DNA of 64,000 bases from Rutpela maculata. Taxonomy: Eukaryota; Arthropoda; Insecta; Coleoptera; Cerambycidae. Positions 44,701-52,967 of the stretch are shown piece by piece (within the stretch, counting starts at the first letter, position 1; the number at the start of each line of letters is the position of its first letter). The notes under the pieces were generated by a model, which saw nothing but the letters and a program-made list of their open reading frames with translations, had not been told where the DNA came from and did no database searches. The stretch lies in the NCBI GenBank assembly GCA_936432065.2, contig OW386285.2, forward strand, positions 38,743,920 through 38,807,919, given 5' to 3'. The position numbers and the translations under genes are program-made.

Positions 44701-47659
44701 CCGGTATCCCGGTGGGCCAGCACACGCCTGCTATACCTACGTAATTTTAAAAAAGCGGTTTATATGTCTCGGTATTTTTGGCAACATTTTATCAGTTTTT
44801 AAGTTACCTTATTCATTTTATAAGTGCTGCCACACTGTATAGATCATTTTTGGTTGACGTCATGCTGTCGGCGTGGAGGGCACACAACTAATTATTTTGT
44901 TTTCTAGAGATGGGTACAAGCTGTTATTTTTTAATAACAGATTTAAACTGTTTCTGCTGTTTTGAAATATCAGTTTAAAAATAACAGATCGCATATCGCA
45001 GTGCGCAGTTTATAGTATGCACATTTTATATAGGACAGCAGTAAAGGCTTATAAATCGTTACAGGCTTATAAATATTATGAGTCTGGATATGTGCAAGTT
45101 GTTGCAAAATAATTCAAGGGTGCTTTTGTTGTTCTTGGCTACTGCTGTTATTTTCGAACAGAAATAACAGTCTGTTAATGCTATTTATAAATAACAGTTA
45201 TAAAATAATAGGTTGTTAAATAGCAAATTCATCTCCAATCAATTGTTTTCATTTTCATTACCTGTTATTGGATGAGGTTTCGTGTACCCTTCAGACAGCG
45301 GCGTCAAAGTCATGTGACTGAAAATGATCTATAGGTATAGGCGTCTGAAAATAATGAGTACGCCACCTGGTGGTCTATAGTCAAACTAATTATGGGCTTT
45401 TCTGTCATTGTCTCTTTAGTGTACGATGATATCAACAATAAGTAAATGATAAACTGAGATGCTAAGTTATTAAAAATATGATAGCGTTTAAAGGGGCTAC
45501 AATTGGCTGGAGCCAACCTAGTCGGTATCCTTTGTAGATTGCAGGGACAAATCGTGAAAGTTGAGTTGGCACGACAATGTTCAAAGCATACCCTCTTTGA
45601 TGTAGACACCTTTAACCAGGCATTGAGAGGGAAAAAGCTGGTGCCAATAACCGTGGCCCGAGTAGCAATAATAATGTCCTAGACAATCACACATTGTAAG
45701 TTAAATTTTTGAAATAAGTAAATATATGTAATTCCAGTATATTTAAAAGTAATATATACTATTGCACCATGCACTATTATGTTTTACCTTTGAATATTTC
45801 TATTTCATATTTTACAAAATACTGTTTCATTTATTTAACTTAAAGAATTAATAAATATCTTTTCAGTTATATTCAATGTACCACTAATTTCATGGGTATT
45901 TGAATCTGAGACACTTGTTTGTAAACATAGAGCATACACATTTATTAAGTTTTGTGTTGAATATGGGTTGTACCATACAAAATAATATGTCCTGCATTTA
46001 AAACATATTTCCCTTCGTACACACACTTAGAATTTTTACATTTATAGTGATTCACAAATGTTCCATACATTGCAATATGCTTAACCAGAGACTATACGTA
46101 TATAGTCTCTGGCTTAACCTAAATGTCACTCATGTTTCCTGAAAAAAAAAAGTGTTTTACTCTACAACTGTATATAAATTTAAAGAAATTTAAGTTTATT
46201 AACATTTAACTAGCCAGACACCGTTTATGTCGAAGAAACTGTAATTTTCAAGGGAAAAACTAGATAACCTAAAAAAATATGAATTTTGCTGAATAATGCC
46301 ATTAACATCTTGTAAATCACTTACAACAAAATCTTGCAAACCTTTAGGTCATATATTATTAATGTTATTATTTTTAACGCCAAAAACAACAATAAACAGA
46401 AAAAAATCAATATAAGTATTCGCCATATAAACAAACAAAAAGCCTATAATTAGTTCACGAGTTCTCCACTTTGGCGCTGGCATCTTAAATTCAGACGCCT
46501 ATATACTACATTTAAAGGAAAATTTACATTACCTGTCAAACTGTCAAAGTCATTTTCTGACGGTTTTGTTAAATGATGCAAATTTGTCAATAGAAGTTTG
46601 TATCTTGGTACTCGCTGTATGGGAGTTATCAAGAGAGCTGATAATTTATTCTGAACTTCGGGCCTGGATTCCTGATTCTCTAAAAATTTTGCAAATTGGG
46701 GATTTAAGGACCTTGCATTCTGAAATCAGAAATACTGTGAAATCAAATGTAAAACTGAAGCAATCAATTAATACCTGTAAAACTTTTATCCTACTTTTGA
46801 ATTCAAAAGCGTAGACAGAATAAAGTTTTAGATACGGCGCAATTTTAGAAAATGCATAAGTAATGTTTTCAGAACCCTTATCTAATTCTTCCAACAATTC
46901 TTTATTGATATTGTAAATTGTGCTGATGTTGCCGAAGAGTATGTCAAAATCGCATGGTCTTAGAAGAGCACGTTCTTTGGTGGGTTTCATAAAAAAATTT
47001 ATAATAATTTCAAGTTGATGAACATACTTTATTTCACTATTAATAATTTCCAATAAAGCTTTTTCTCTCTTATAGTGTCTACTTTCCTCTTCTGTTTTTG
47101 TTTTAATTTCGTCAAGTGCCTCAAAAATACGCTTCCTAGTTTTTGAGGTTAAAATATTCCGCTCATTTATAACCTTTTTCAATTCAACACTGAATTCTAA
47201 GTGAGCTTGGGGTGTAACAGGTTCGAATGTAACTCCTGCTTTAGGTTTTTTTATAATGGGTTTTATTTCTGGAAGAGATTTTCTACGCTTTGTAATATTT
47301 CTTGGCGTGTTTGGTGAAACAGTGTTAGATGAGCCACCGAATTTCTTGTATCTCTCCTTACTAGCATGGATTGTCTCTATTTCAGCAGTATTATTCTCAA
47401 CATTTTCTAATGTAGCAGGCTTTATCTGTTTTGAAATATTTGCAGATATATCTTTTTCAATAACTGATCTCTTAAGATCCTGTAGTTTTACATAACATGG
47501 AGTTACGCACAAATTATTTTCACGTCTTTGGCATTTTGGTGTGGTTGGTCTAATATTTATAGAACTGTCTATAACACCAGGATCTATGGGTTGAAGAATA
47601 ACACGGCAGTCCTTACAAATTTGCTCCATATTATTAAAAAGGCATTTAGAACTGTCCAT
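35423..47659 (-). CDS. Dbl-family Rho guanine-nucleotide exchange factor (DH-PH), four exons
   Basis: Joining 47659-46775, 46719-46533, 39930-39368 and 35713-35423 gives 641 codons and a stop with consistent phases and GT..AG introns of 55, 6602 and 3654 bp. Residues 1-195 are polar with a basic cluster (KRRKSLPEIKPIIKKPK, 124-140). The DH domain runs from about 198 (KALLEIINSEIKYVHQLEII) to about 380 with the conserved TPIQRVPRYKLLL (327-339). The PH domain spans about 403-500 (EGTLMRLS, YVVLMNDIIMF, C-terminal Trp491). A second basic cluster, GKPLKKRK, and a Ser/Thr/Glu tail follow. Dbl proteins exchange GDP for GTP on Rho GTPases at membranes. Size and layout resemble insect RhoGEF4/ARHGEF39-like proteins, which I offer as a guess only. 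No breaks are seen. Confidence 0.88.
35714..36099. other. RhoGEF intron 3, unassigned part
   Basis: No recognisable repeat. A short inverted pair around AATCATTTACAG and CTGTAAATGATT at 35995-36030 could form a hairpin. Confidence 0.35.
36100..36440 (+). pseudogene. Gypsy-type gag fragment
   Basis: One frame reads VLDEETYKLMYDLMRPAKPE followed by EKSYAQLVAKFYGA (about 36207-36310). This recalls the capsid stretch 'L...TY.LLRDL..P.KP...SYDEL' of Ty3/Gypsy gag. It is flanked by broken frames, with no LTR beside it. It lies antisense to the host gene. Confidence 0.5.
36510..36957 (+). mobile_element. 3' end of a LINE with (ATT)n tail
   Basis: A degraded ORF2 C-terminus (FNNAIRLAKNCFF near 36517, FLIDQCFYTYYEFF near 36630) is followed by a 3' UTR and AATAAAG(TTATTA)n at 36932-36957. 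It is severely 5'-truncated and antisense to the RhoGEF gene. Confidence 0.6.
36958..38343. other. Unassigned part of RhoGEF intron 3
   Basis: No identified gene or repeat. A-run at 37617-37630. The frames at 37556-38168 lack recognisable domains. Confidence 0.35.
38344..38900 (-). pseudogene. LINE RT fragment, minus strand
   Basis: The minus-strand translation in pieces gives DDLGVPQGSILGPLFFIIFTND, then KMILYADDKHSFSAKPLL with the YADD motif, and LTWEEHIATFKTL (thumb). Finger motifs and the 3' end are absent. It is related to the family at 54505-55790. Confidence 0.65.
38901..39367. other. Unassigned end of RhoGEF intron 3
   Basis: No repeat or gene is recognised before the PH-domain exon. 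Confidence 0.4.
39368..39930 (-). CDS. RhoGEF gene, coding exon 3
   Basis: Acceptor TACTTTTAG, donor GTATGT. Residues 358-545: the end of DH (ECLEKVEDAAEHINKVVEDQ), the linker and the whole PH domain, ending KPLKKRKIAV. The phase fits exon 2 (G + AA gives Glu358). Confidence 0.88.
40160..41206 (+). mobile_element. 5'-truncated RNase H LINE with target duplication
   Basis: ACATTATTT occurs at 40151-40159 and again at 41207-41215 right after the poly-A (41198-41206). Inside, in plus orientation, come RLACLGITGTMSTTPTAAME, then RNase H pieces (GAGVMGDQPGTDISLNLGNT, ATVFQAQVIAIEVCA, a degraded DSQAALKAL region) and CKMCGEDEKILYHILCECP. It has stops and frameshifts. Same family type as 24046-25799 but opposite in strand, and antisense to the RhoGEF gene in its intron 2. 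Confidence 0.85.
40175..40570 (+). pseudogene. LINE ORF2 fragment between RT and RNase H
   Basis: 131 codons starting WWHKAGKREAMRKLRKVQRL, the end of the RT thumb/connection region of an I/R1-type ORF2. It stops before the RNase H domain, which continues in another frame. The ATG is accidental. Confidence 0.7.
41216..42840. other. RhoGEF intron 2 with a small LINE scrap
   Basis: At 41580-41830 a degraded copy of the 40370-40560 segment is present (ACAGGACCATTTCAATAATAGG, ATACCATACTGACATATTTCAA). An AATAATAATAAAATAACAACAAT stretch at 41474-41500 looks like a LINE tail on the minus strand. Nothing else is recognised. A G-rich run is at 42722-42742. Confidence 0.45.
42841..44034 (+). mobile_element. 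5'-truncated LINE (YSVDEFL family), (CTAT)n tail
   Basis: Frames give YDWASSYLNNRTQTVVIDEV followed by TMGVPQGSVLAPLFFLIF, then a degraded catalytic motif (ADDTNQ after a stop) near 43053. Then come IKFLGVIIDQKLTWEKHINS, NYHTRTNNDLQLPF and the terminal NAFYSVDEFLNS ending at 43801. The 3' UTR closes with AATAAAG(CTAT)n at 44014-44034. The element is dead by several stops. The terminal motif is shared with 54505-55790. Confidence 0.8.
44035..44489. other. Unassigned spacer in RhoGEF intron 2
   Basis: No feature is recognised apart from A-runs. Confidence 0.35.
44498..44730. mobile_element. hAT-type MITE, 233 bp, 8-bp target duplication
   Basis: CTATACCT is present at 44490-44497 and 44731-44738. 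Ends are CAGGCACGTGCTGG and the complement of CAGGCGTGTGCTGG. The inner GGGCCC-rich blocks and two similar AAAATTGATGA(G/A)CGGAA units are non-coding. Confidence 0.9.
44739..46084. other. RhoGEF intron 2, unassigned with an AATAACAG-rich patch
   Basis: At 44910-45235 CTGTTATT/AATAACAG is repeated about eight times in both orientations between AGAGATGGGTAC and a distant TTCATCTCC. This may be an old MITE, but the ends are not convincing. The rest is unassigned. Confidence 0.4.
46085..46112. repeat. Perfect hairpin, 12-bp arms
   Basis: CCAGAGACTATA and TATAGTCTCTGG flank a CGTA loop, inside RhoGEF intron 2. GCTTAACC-like strings lie on both sides. Confidence 0.7.
46533..46719 (-). CDS. RhoGEF gene, coding exon 2
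   Basis: Acceptor TGATTTCAG, donor GTAATG. It encodes residues 296-357 plus one base (NARSLNPQFAKFLENQESRP to DSLT) and carries the DH signature TPIQRVPRYK. The 55-bp intron before it is short, as is common in insects. Confidence 0.88.
46775..47659 (-). CDS. RhoGEF gene, coding exon 1
   Basis: 295 codons from MDSSKCLFNN to KSRIKVLQ, with donor GTATTA after TTACAG. It contains the N-terminal region and the first half of the DH domain. Continuous reading past the donor (down to 46646) passes through the intron and is out of frame with exon 2. Confidence 0.87.
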
Positions 47660-48094
47660 ATATTATATGAATAGTTTACAAATTCCAGCTAAAATTAAAT
47701 TCACTCATTTAAAATGCCACACGTAAAGAGCTAATAATGTTCTAAACTTAATACTTATTCCATTTTCCTAACTTAGAAAAACTTTTTCACTAGAGCATGT
47801 GCTTTCTACACATTTAAAAATTTGTTTTGTTAACCGAACAAAAAGAGCGGTTTAAATTTGACATACGTCACACAGGAAATTCGTCTTCTTCCTCGTCCAT
47901 CTTATCTAGAGTTTAAGGTCGCTGAGACAACATGAACTGAATCTCTGGAGAATGGCATCAGTGAATTGATTTGCTCTGTAAATTTTCCAGCTGTACATTT
48001 AAGCAGATGGATATTAATTATTGGTAAACTTATATTTTACAGTCAATTATTATAAAAATGGGAAATAAACTAAGAAACAAGCCTTTGTGCTTTG
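47660..48094. other. Upstream region of the RhoGEF gene
   Basis: The promoter and 5' UTR of the minus-strand gene should lie here. No TATA box or initiator can be chosen with confidence. No other feature. Confidence 0.4.
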
Positions 48095-48516
48095 CAGAGC
48101 TGGGTAATTCCTTTTGAAAAAGTAATTAGCAATTACAATTCCTTTTTTTTTCGTGTAATTGTAATTGTATTTAAGTAATTGTATTAAATGAATATAATTC
48201 CTTTTTTAAAGACGTACTTTGTAATTGTAATTAATTCCTTTTTGAAAAAAGTAATTTGTAATTGTAATTAATTCCTTTTTTAAAAAGTAATTTGTAATTG
48301 TAGGCACGGATTTAGATAATTCCTGAGGAGGGGGCGCACATTTAAACTAAATATATAGCATTTCGAACTTTTTATTAAAAAAACCTAAATCTACAAACCT
48401 TGGCCTTATAAATTACTGGATCAGGGGGGGGGGGGGCGCGCCCTCTGCGTCCCCCCTATAAATCCGCGCCTTGTAATTGTAATTATTTTCCAATTACAAG
48501 TAATTACCCAGCTCTG
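48095..48516. mobile_element. hAT-type MITE, 8-bp target duplication
   Basis: GTGCTTTG flanks both ends (48087-48094 and 48517-48524). Ends are CAGAGCTGGGTAATT and its complement. The interior is built of repeated GTAATTGTAATTAATTCC units with TTTTT/AAAAAGTAATT. A second small element sits inside. Confidence 0.9.
48302..48472. mobile_element. Small hAT-like MITE nested in the previous one
   Basis: GTAATTGT lies on each side (48294-48301 and 48473-48480). Ends are AGGCACGGATTTA and the complement of AAGGCGCGGATTTA, with G12 and GGGGGCGC blocks near the ends. The duplication sits in locally repetitive sequence, so it is less certain than the outer one. Confidence 0.7.
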
Positions 48517-48524
48517 GTGCTTTG

Positions 48525-49036
48525 GAAGGATATCTCTCACATATAACAAGAAATTAAAAAGCAATTACTGAACATTAACTTATTTAATACAGAGAGCTTT
48601 TCAAAATAACATAGATTTTATTACTTTTCAACCATATATAGTAATAAATAGTTGACAAACATATATTTTCTTTTTCTTGGTATAGGTATAATTATTTATT
48701 CTACTCTAATAATAAGTAATAGGTAATGTTTAAATCTCCGCCTATGTAGGTGCCTATTTAAATACTTACGAGGTATTTGTAAGTACATATTTGCCCAGCT
48801 CTGCCTTGATTTAAGATAAATAAATCTCTAATTATACAAGGTGTTTCAGGTATGCGGTCATTAATTTCTAGTGGTGATTCTACATAAAGAGATATGAAAA
48901 AGTTCATATAAACGTGGGTCTGGAAATCCCTCCTAAGGGCGTCACGGGCCTCTGAAGAGGGCACCCAAAATTAACATTATATTTAATATCCCAGCTCTTC
49001 GAGCTACAGTGACAAGTTTTGCACGCGATTCGATAT
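48525..49036. other. Unassigned spacer
   Basis: No gene. CCCAGCTCTG at about 48792 looks like a stray end of the hAT MITE family at 48095. Confidence 0.35.
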
Positions 49037-49038
49037 AT

Positions 49039-50271
49039 CCCAGGCAACACGGTCACGTCATTTTGACGTCTTTTTTTTTGGTAACAATTCGTCGATGACG
49101 CCATGTTACCAAAAAGTGACGTCTTAAAAACGTCTGCATTTGTACGTCATAATGCCGTACATTAAATTCGTCATTATTACGTTTTTATTTAGTGATTTTA
49201 AACACCAGTGACGTCTGGATTTGTACGGCATTATGACGTAGATTAAATTCGTCATTAATACGTTTTTATTTAGTGATATTAAACACCAGACAAAAAAACA
49301 TTAGTTTTACAAAATTGCCACCCCAATAATTATTTACAGAATCTTTAAAAATACAATAATAATAAGTGGATTTTTAGCATTAATTACATGGTAACAATAA
49401 ACGTCTTTTTAAGTCAGAATAATTACAATTATATTTTTTTGGCTGTATATTAATATCATCAACAGTATAGGATTTTTTTAGATCCAGGGTTCATTGGCCA
49501 ATAGCCATTAGCCAGTGTCATATATTGGTTTTGTCAAAAAGTGATCTAAATTTATCCCAGGCAGCAGACTGACGTCATTTTGGTCGACGAAGTCACGTGA
49601 CAAAAAAATGACGTGTCAGTAACTTCATATTGTGACTGAATTATGACGTCATGTTGAGACGTCGATGCGACGTTTGGTGACGTAATTTTTTCATTGCAGA
49701 AATTATTTCTAGTTGGCGCTACATACAAACCACTGAAAATAATCAGTCCTTCTTTTTATACCTTATACTCTAATGAATTTATAGAAAATAAATAAAAATA
49801 TAAACTGCAATGTTCAAATACATTCAGGAAACGTTGATTGATTTGGATGGATCCTATAATGGTCAGGTTAAAGATCATTATTATGTGGCTGGGCCGAGAT
49901 AGCATAAAAACCAGTGAGTGCTTCACCTATTAATTGTCCATTCATCTACATCGTATGGCAGCTTATCCTGTAATGCATATCATACATCGGAAAATGGAAA
50001 AATCCTTAAGATTTACATGCCATATTGTACCAAATTGGCTTATTTATTATATTTCTCATATGTACATTTATTAATTAATCAAAAATAGCTTACATATGTA
50101 AGCCTATCGACGTCATTTAAGTGACGTCAACAGACGTCACTTAAATGACGTCAATGGGCTGTGACACTTTGCCGTCATATTTCTCGTCATTTTCACGTCA
50201 TATTTAACGTCGCATTGGTGATAAAGGTGCCGAAAAAATAACGTCAAAATGACGTGACCGTGTTGCCTGGG
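49039..50271. mobile_element. CCCAGG-TIR element rich in ACGTC palindromes
   Basis: The ends are CCCAGGCAACACGGTCACGT and its exact complement. TIR identity covers at least 30 bp, up to TTTTGACGT. AT flanks both sides (49037-49038, 50272-50273), a 2-bp duplication. TGACGTCA-like motifs are dense near both ends (49075-49260, 49570-49680, 50108-50250). A second left end, CCCAGGCAGCAGACTGACG, begins at 49556 without its own right end, so the element is a composite or hosts a truncated sister. No ORF of note. A 2-bp duplication is reported for ISL2EU-type elements, but no transposase is present to test that. Confidence 0.85.
49131..49292. repeat. Tandem 81-bp units in the CCCAGG element
   Basis: CGTCTG.ATTTGTACG begins at 49131 and at 49212. 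Each unit ends with TTTATTTAGTGAT.TTAAACACCAG. Two units, about 90% alike by eye. Confidence 0.75.
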
Positions 50272-50273
50272 AT

Positions 50274-52019
50274 CAATAAAGGTCATTATCTGATGTTATC
50301 CACCAAAGGTAAATTTAATTTGGAAAATAAGTTAGTGTTAGCTAGAGGAAAAACCCTATTTTGAAGAAAATCAATAATCAGTAAATAAGAAAGTTATTAA
50401 TCATTTTCTTAATTTTTGTCGCTTGTACTTAAATAGAAATCTTGCGAAATGTTATCTCTATAATATATATTTTTTTGTTTATACATTTTAGTAATATATA
50501 TTTCATAATAATAAATCTAATGCGTTGAAATATGATTCTGGAATGATATATATTACAGACATTCAATTTTTGTAGTAATGTGTGATGGTCCAGTGGCTAA
50601 ACTTTTGCCTTGCAATCCAAAGATCATGGGTTCGAATCCCGGAGAGGTGATGTTTTTTCTTCAATTTTTTTTTCATATATTTTTTTTCACAACAAACTTG
50701 GTATCACAAAATTTAGGAAGTCCAAAAACTAACATTATTTACAAGAAAACTGCGAAGATTATCCCATAGAATCATATGGAACGTGTAACAATTATATATA
50801 AAAAGTTCAGTAAATTGGCGAATAGTACGTTTTTAGCTTGTTTCACGATCTCTGGTGTGTAAACAACACCCTCGATCATATATACATTTTACCCCACAGT
50901 ACCTACATAAATAACTATTTAAAAATTACGTAATTTCATGTCAACATTCATATTTATTCTCGCGTTAAACAGTTTAAATTAGAACCAAATTTCAGTACAA
51001 ACTTCATTTTCGGGTTTTCAAGTTGATTAATGAGTGATGACGTACAGCCATTGTTGGTGCAATCTAATCTCTGACCTGAATACTCGCATCAATAAATATC
51101 GTTGGTTTGCTCCACCACCCTCTCGGCCAAACTTCTGAGGGTAGTCAAGCTCCTGCCTCATATGATTGCCCCATTACATTTGTTTTTGTAATTTCTGGGT
51201 AGTTAGTAACGAGTTGTTTGATGTTGGAGTTTAACAGAAAATTAATTATTGTCTCGTTAATTAACGACTTATTTTTAACGAACGTATTTCTTCAGAATTA
51301 TGAGAACAAAATGAGTGCTAAAAATAAATAAATCTCCATTCAATTTCTATTTTATTATCATACTGAGATTTTTCTGTAATATAGTTTGACATATGTAATT
51401 CATTCTTATCTGTACCTTTATACAGGGTTAGTGGTAATCCGACGTATTCCTGTCGAGGGGTGTTGGTGGACCCAATTTGCGATCATTTGAACTTACATGT
51501 GGTATACGAAAAGAACTGACGAGAAAAACGCAAGAGACCGTTTTCATTTAGAATTGACCACGCTAATCAAAAAAAATATCCACATGGAAAAATGTCAGTG
51601 GCGCACCACTTTTTTGGTAAAAAATATCAGAGGATATGTTTACAAGGGCGCCACTGGTGGAGCAATAAAATAACTTTTCTAACTAAACTATGTGGTTTTA
51701 TATCCTATTAATACATACCAAAATTTAAAATAATATCTAAAGTACTTTCTGAGATATTAAAAAATAACGATTTAAAAAAAAATTCAAAACCCAATATTAG
51801 TACACCCGGTATAAATTTTTCACTTTTCATTGAAAAATCCAAAATTTGCATATTCAAAATTAAATTTAAAAATTACCACTAATTCAATGGCACTGATTTT
51901 AATTTTCGCACTTAGATAATTCTTCAACAATGCAGAAATAACAGTAAAATGTCAGGAAATACCAATGGTCCAAAGATGCAACAAAAAATAAAAATTAATT
52001 ATTTTCAATTTTTTAATTT
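50274..52019. other. Unassigned region with a tRNA-like sequence
   Basis: Apart from the tRNA-like sequence at 50583-50652 and the following T-rich block, no feature can be supported. TACAGGGTTAGTGG near 51423 may be a repeat end. Confidence 0.35.
50583..50652 (+). repeat. tRNA-like sequence (SINE-like), T-rich 3' side
   Basis: GATGGTCCAGTGGCTAAAC (A-box-like) and GGGTTCGAATCCC (B box in a perfect stem) are spaced as in a tRNA, and TTTTTTCTTC follows. The acceptor arms do not pair well. I take it as a tRNA-derived retroposon head, not a tRNA gene. Confidence 0.5.
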
Positions 52020-52347
52020 ATGTTACAATGAACGGCGATTGATGATTGATTGATTGATTGATTTACCAGCGTGCGGTAGGCATTGCTGCCACTCCCAGGT
52101 ATACAGCTGGGCCTGCTACGTTCACGCTGGGTTGGACTAAGGTCATGCTTGTTGCCAGCGGCGAGTGCCACATGGCACATGGTAAAGGAATATGGGATGG
52201 GAGGTGTAGGTATTTGTGAGATGCGTTACCGCATTGTGTCGTGAGGGTGCGTTTAAACTCCCTTTTTTGTCCTTTCGGTTCCGGGTATCTGCCTCTTCTG
52301 AATATTCGTGTGAAATATGTGTTGTGTCTTAATATATGGAGTGTTTA

Positions 52348-52737
52348 TTACTGTTTATACTCCTCTTTTTTTGTTTCTGCTTCTTCGAATCTTGTTTTTC
52401 TGAGTCTTCTGACTTCTCGATTTCCGATGCTGGGTTGGATTTGAGTCATGTTTGTTGTCAGCAGCGAGAGCCACATGACGCATGGTTTTTTCATTTTTCC
52501 CCTCGCTTTTCTTTTCTTCCCAGTTTGTTTATGATCCTCTCGATTGTTGTTTATTTCCACGTGTAACATCGTCTCCCTATTTTTAGTTTGGTGGGTGCTG
52601 TTCAGAGTTAGTGTTTTCTTCAGTAGGTTTTCTGCTGTCCTTTTTGCTTTAACCTTCTTGATCGTTTCCCTTATCTCTCTGCATACCAGAATATTGTCTA
52701 TTTGTGTGATTGAGCGTCCATTACTCCCAGATGTCAA
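52348..52737 (-). pseudogene. Uncharacterised ORF within the (AATC)n element
   Basis: 129 codons, Lys/Arg/Glu-rich (NREVRRLRKTRFEEAETKKE at the end), starting SGSNGRSITQIDNILVCREI. It has no domain I recognise, no membrane segment, and predicted coil-forming charge pattern. It is cut on its upstream side by the small CCCAG MITE at 52743, so it may be the tail of a longer element protein. Confidence 0.4.
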
Positions 52738-52742
52738 TACAT

Positions 52743-52967
52743 CCCAGTGAACACCCAGTCGTTTAGAAAACGTTTATTTTACGAAAATTATACGAAATGA
52801 TGGTTTGATTTTCGCATATAATAAACCAGTGAAATATATATTTTTATTTATGTTATGCAAAATTCTTCTAGTTAATTTCAATACATGTTAACGATAAACT
52901 TCAATTATACTTGTGGTATAAACCAAAAAAAAAAAAACGTTTATTAAATGGTTTAGTGTTCACTGGG
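52743..52967. mobile_element. CCCAGTGAAC-TIR MITE, 225 bp, 2-bp duplication
   Basis: Ends are CCCAGTGAACACCCAGTCG and the complement of CCCAGTGAACACTAAACCA. AAACGTTTATT follows in both arms. AT lies on both sides (52741-52742, 52968-52969). The terminal CCCAG and dinucleotide duplication are shared with the longer elements at 49039 and 59416, but this one lacks the ACGTC array. Confidence 0.85.

Noticed and set aside
44910..45235. hAT MITE with AATAACAG repeats
   Set aside because: The candidate ends (AGAGATGGG / TTCATCTCC) match poorly and no 8-bp duplication was found. It is mentioned only as an unassigned patch.
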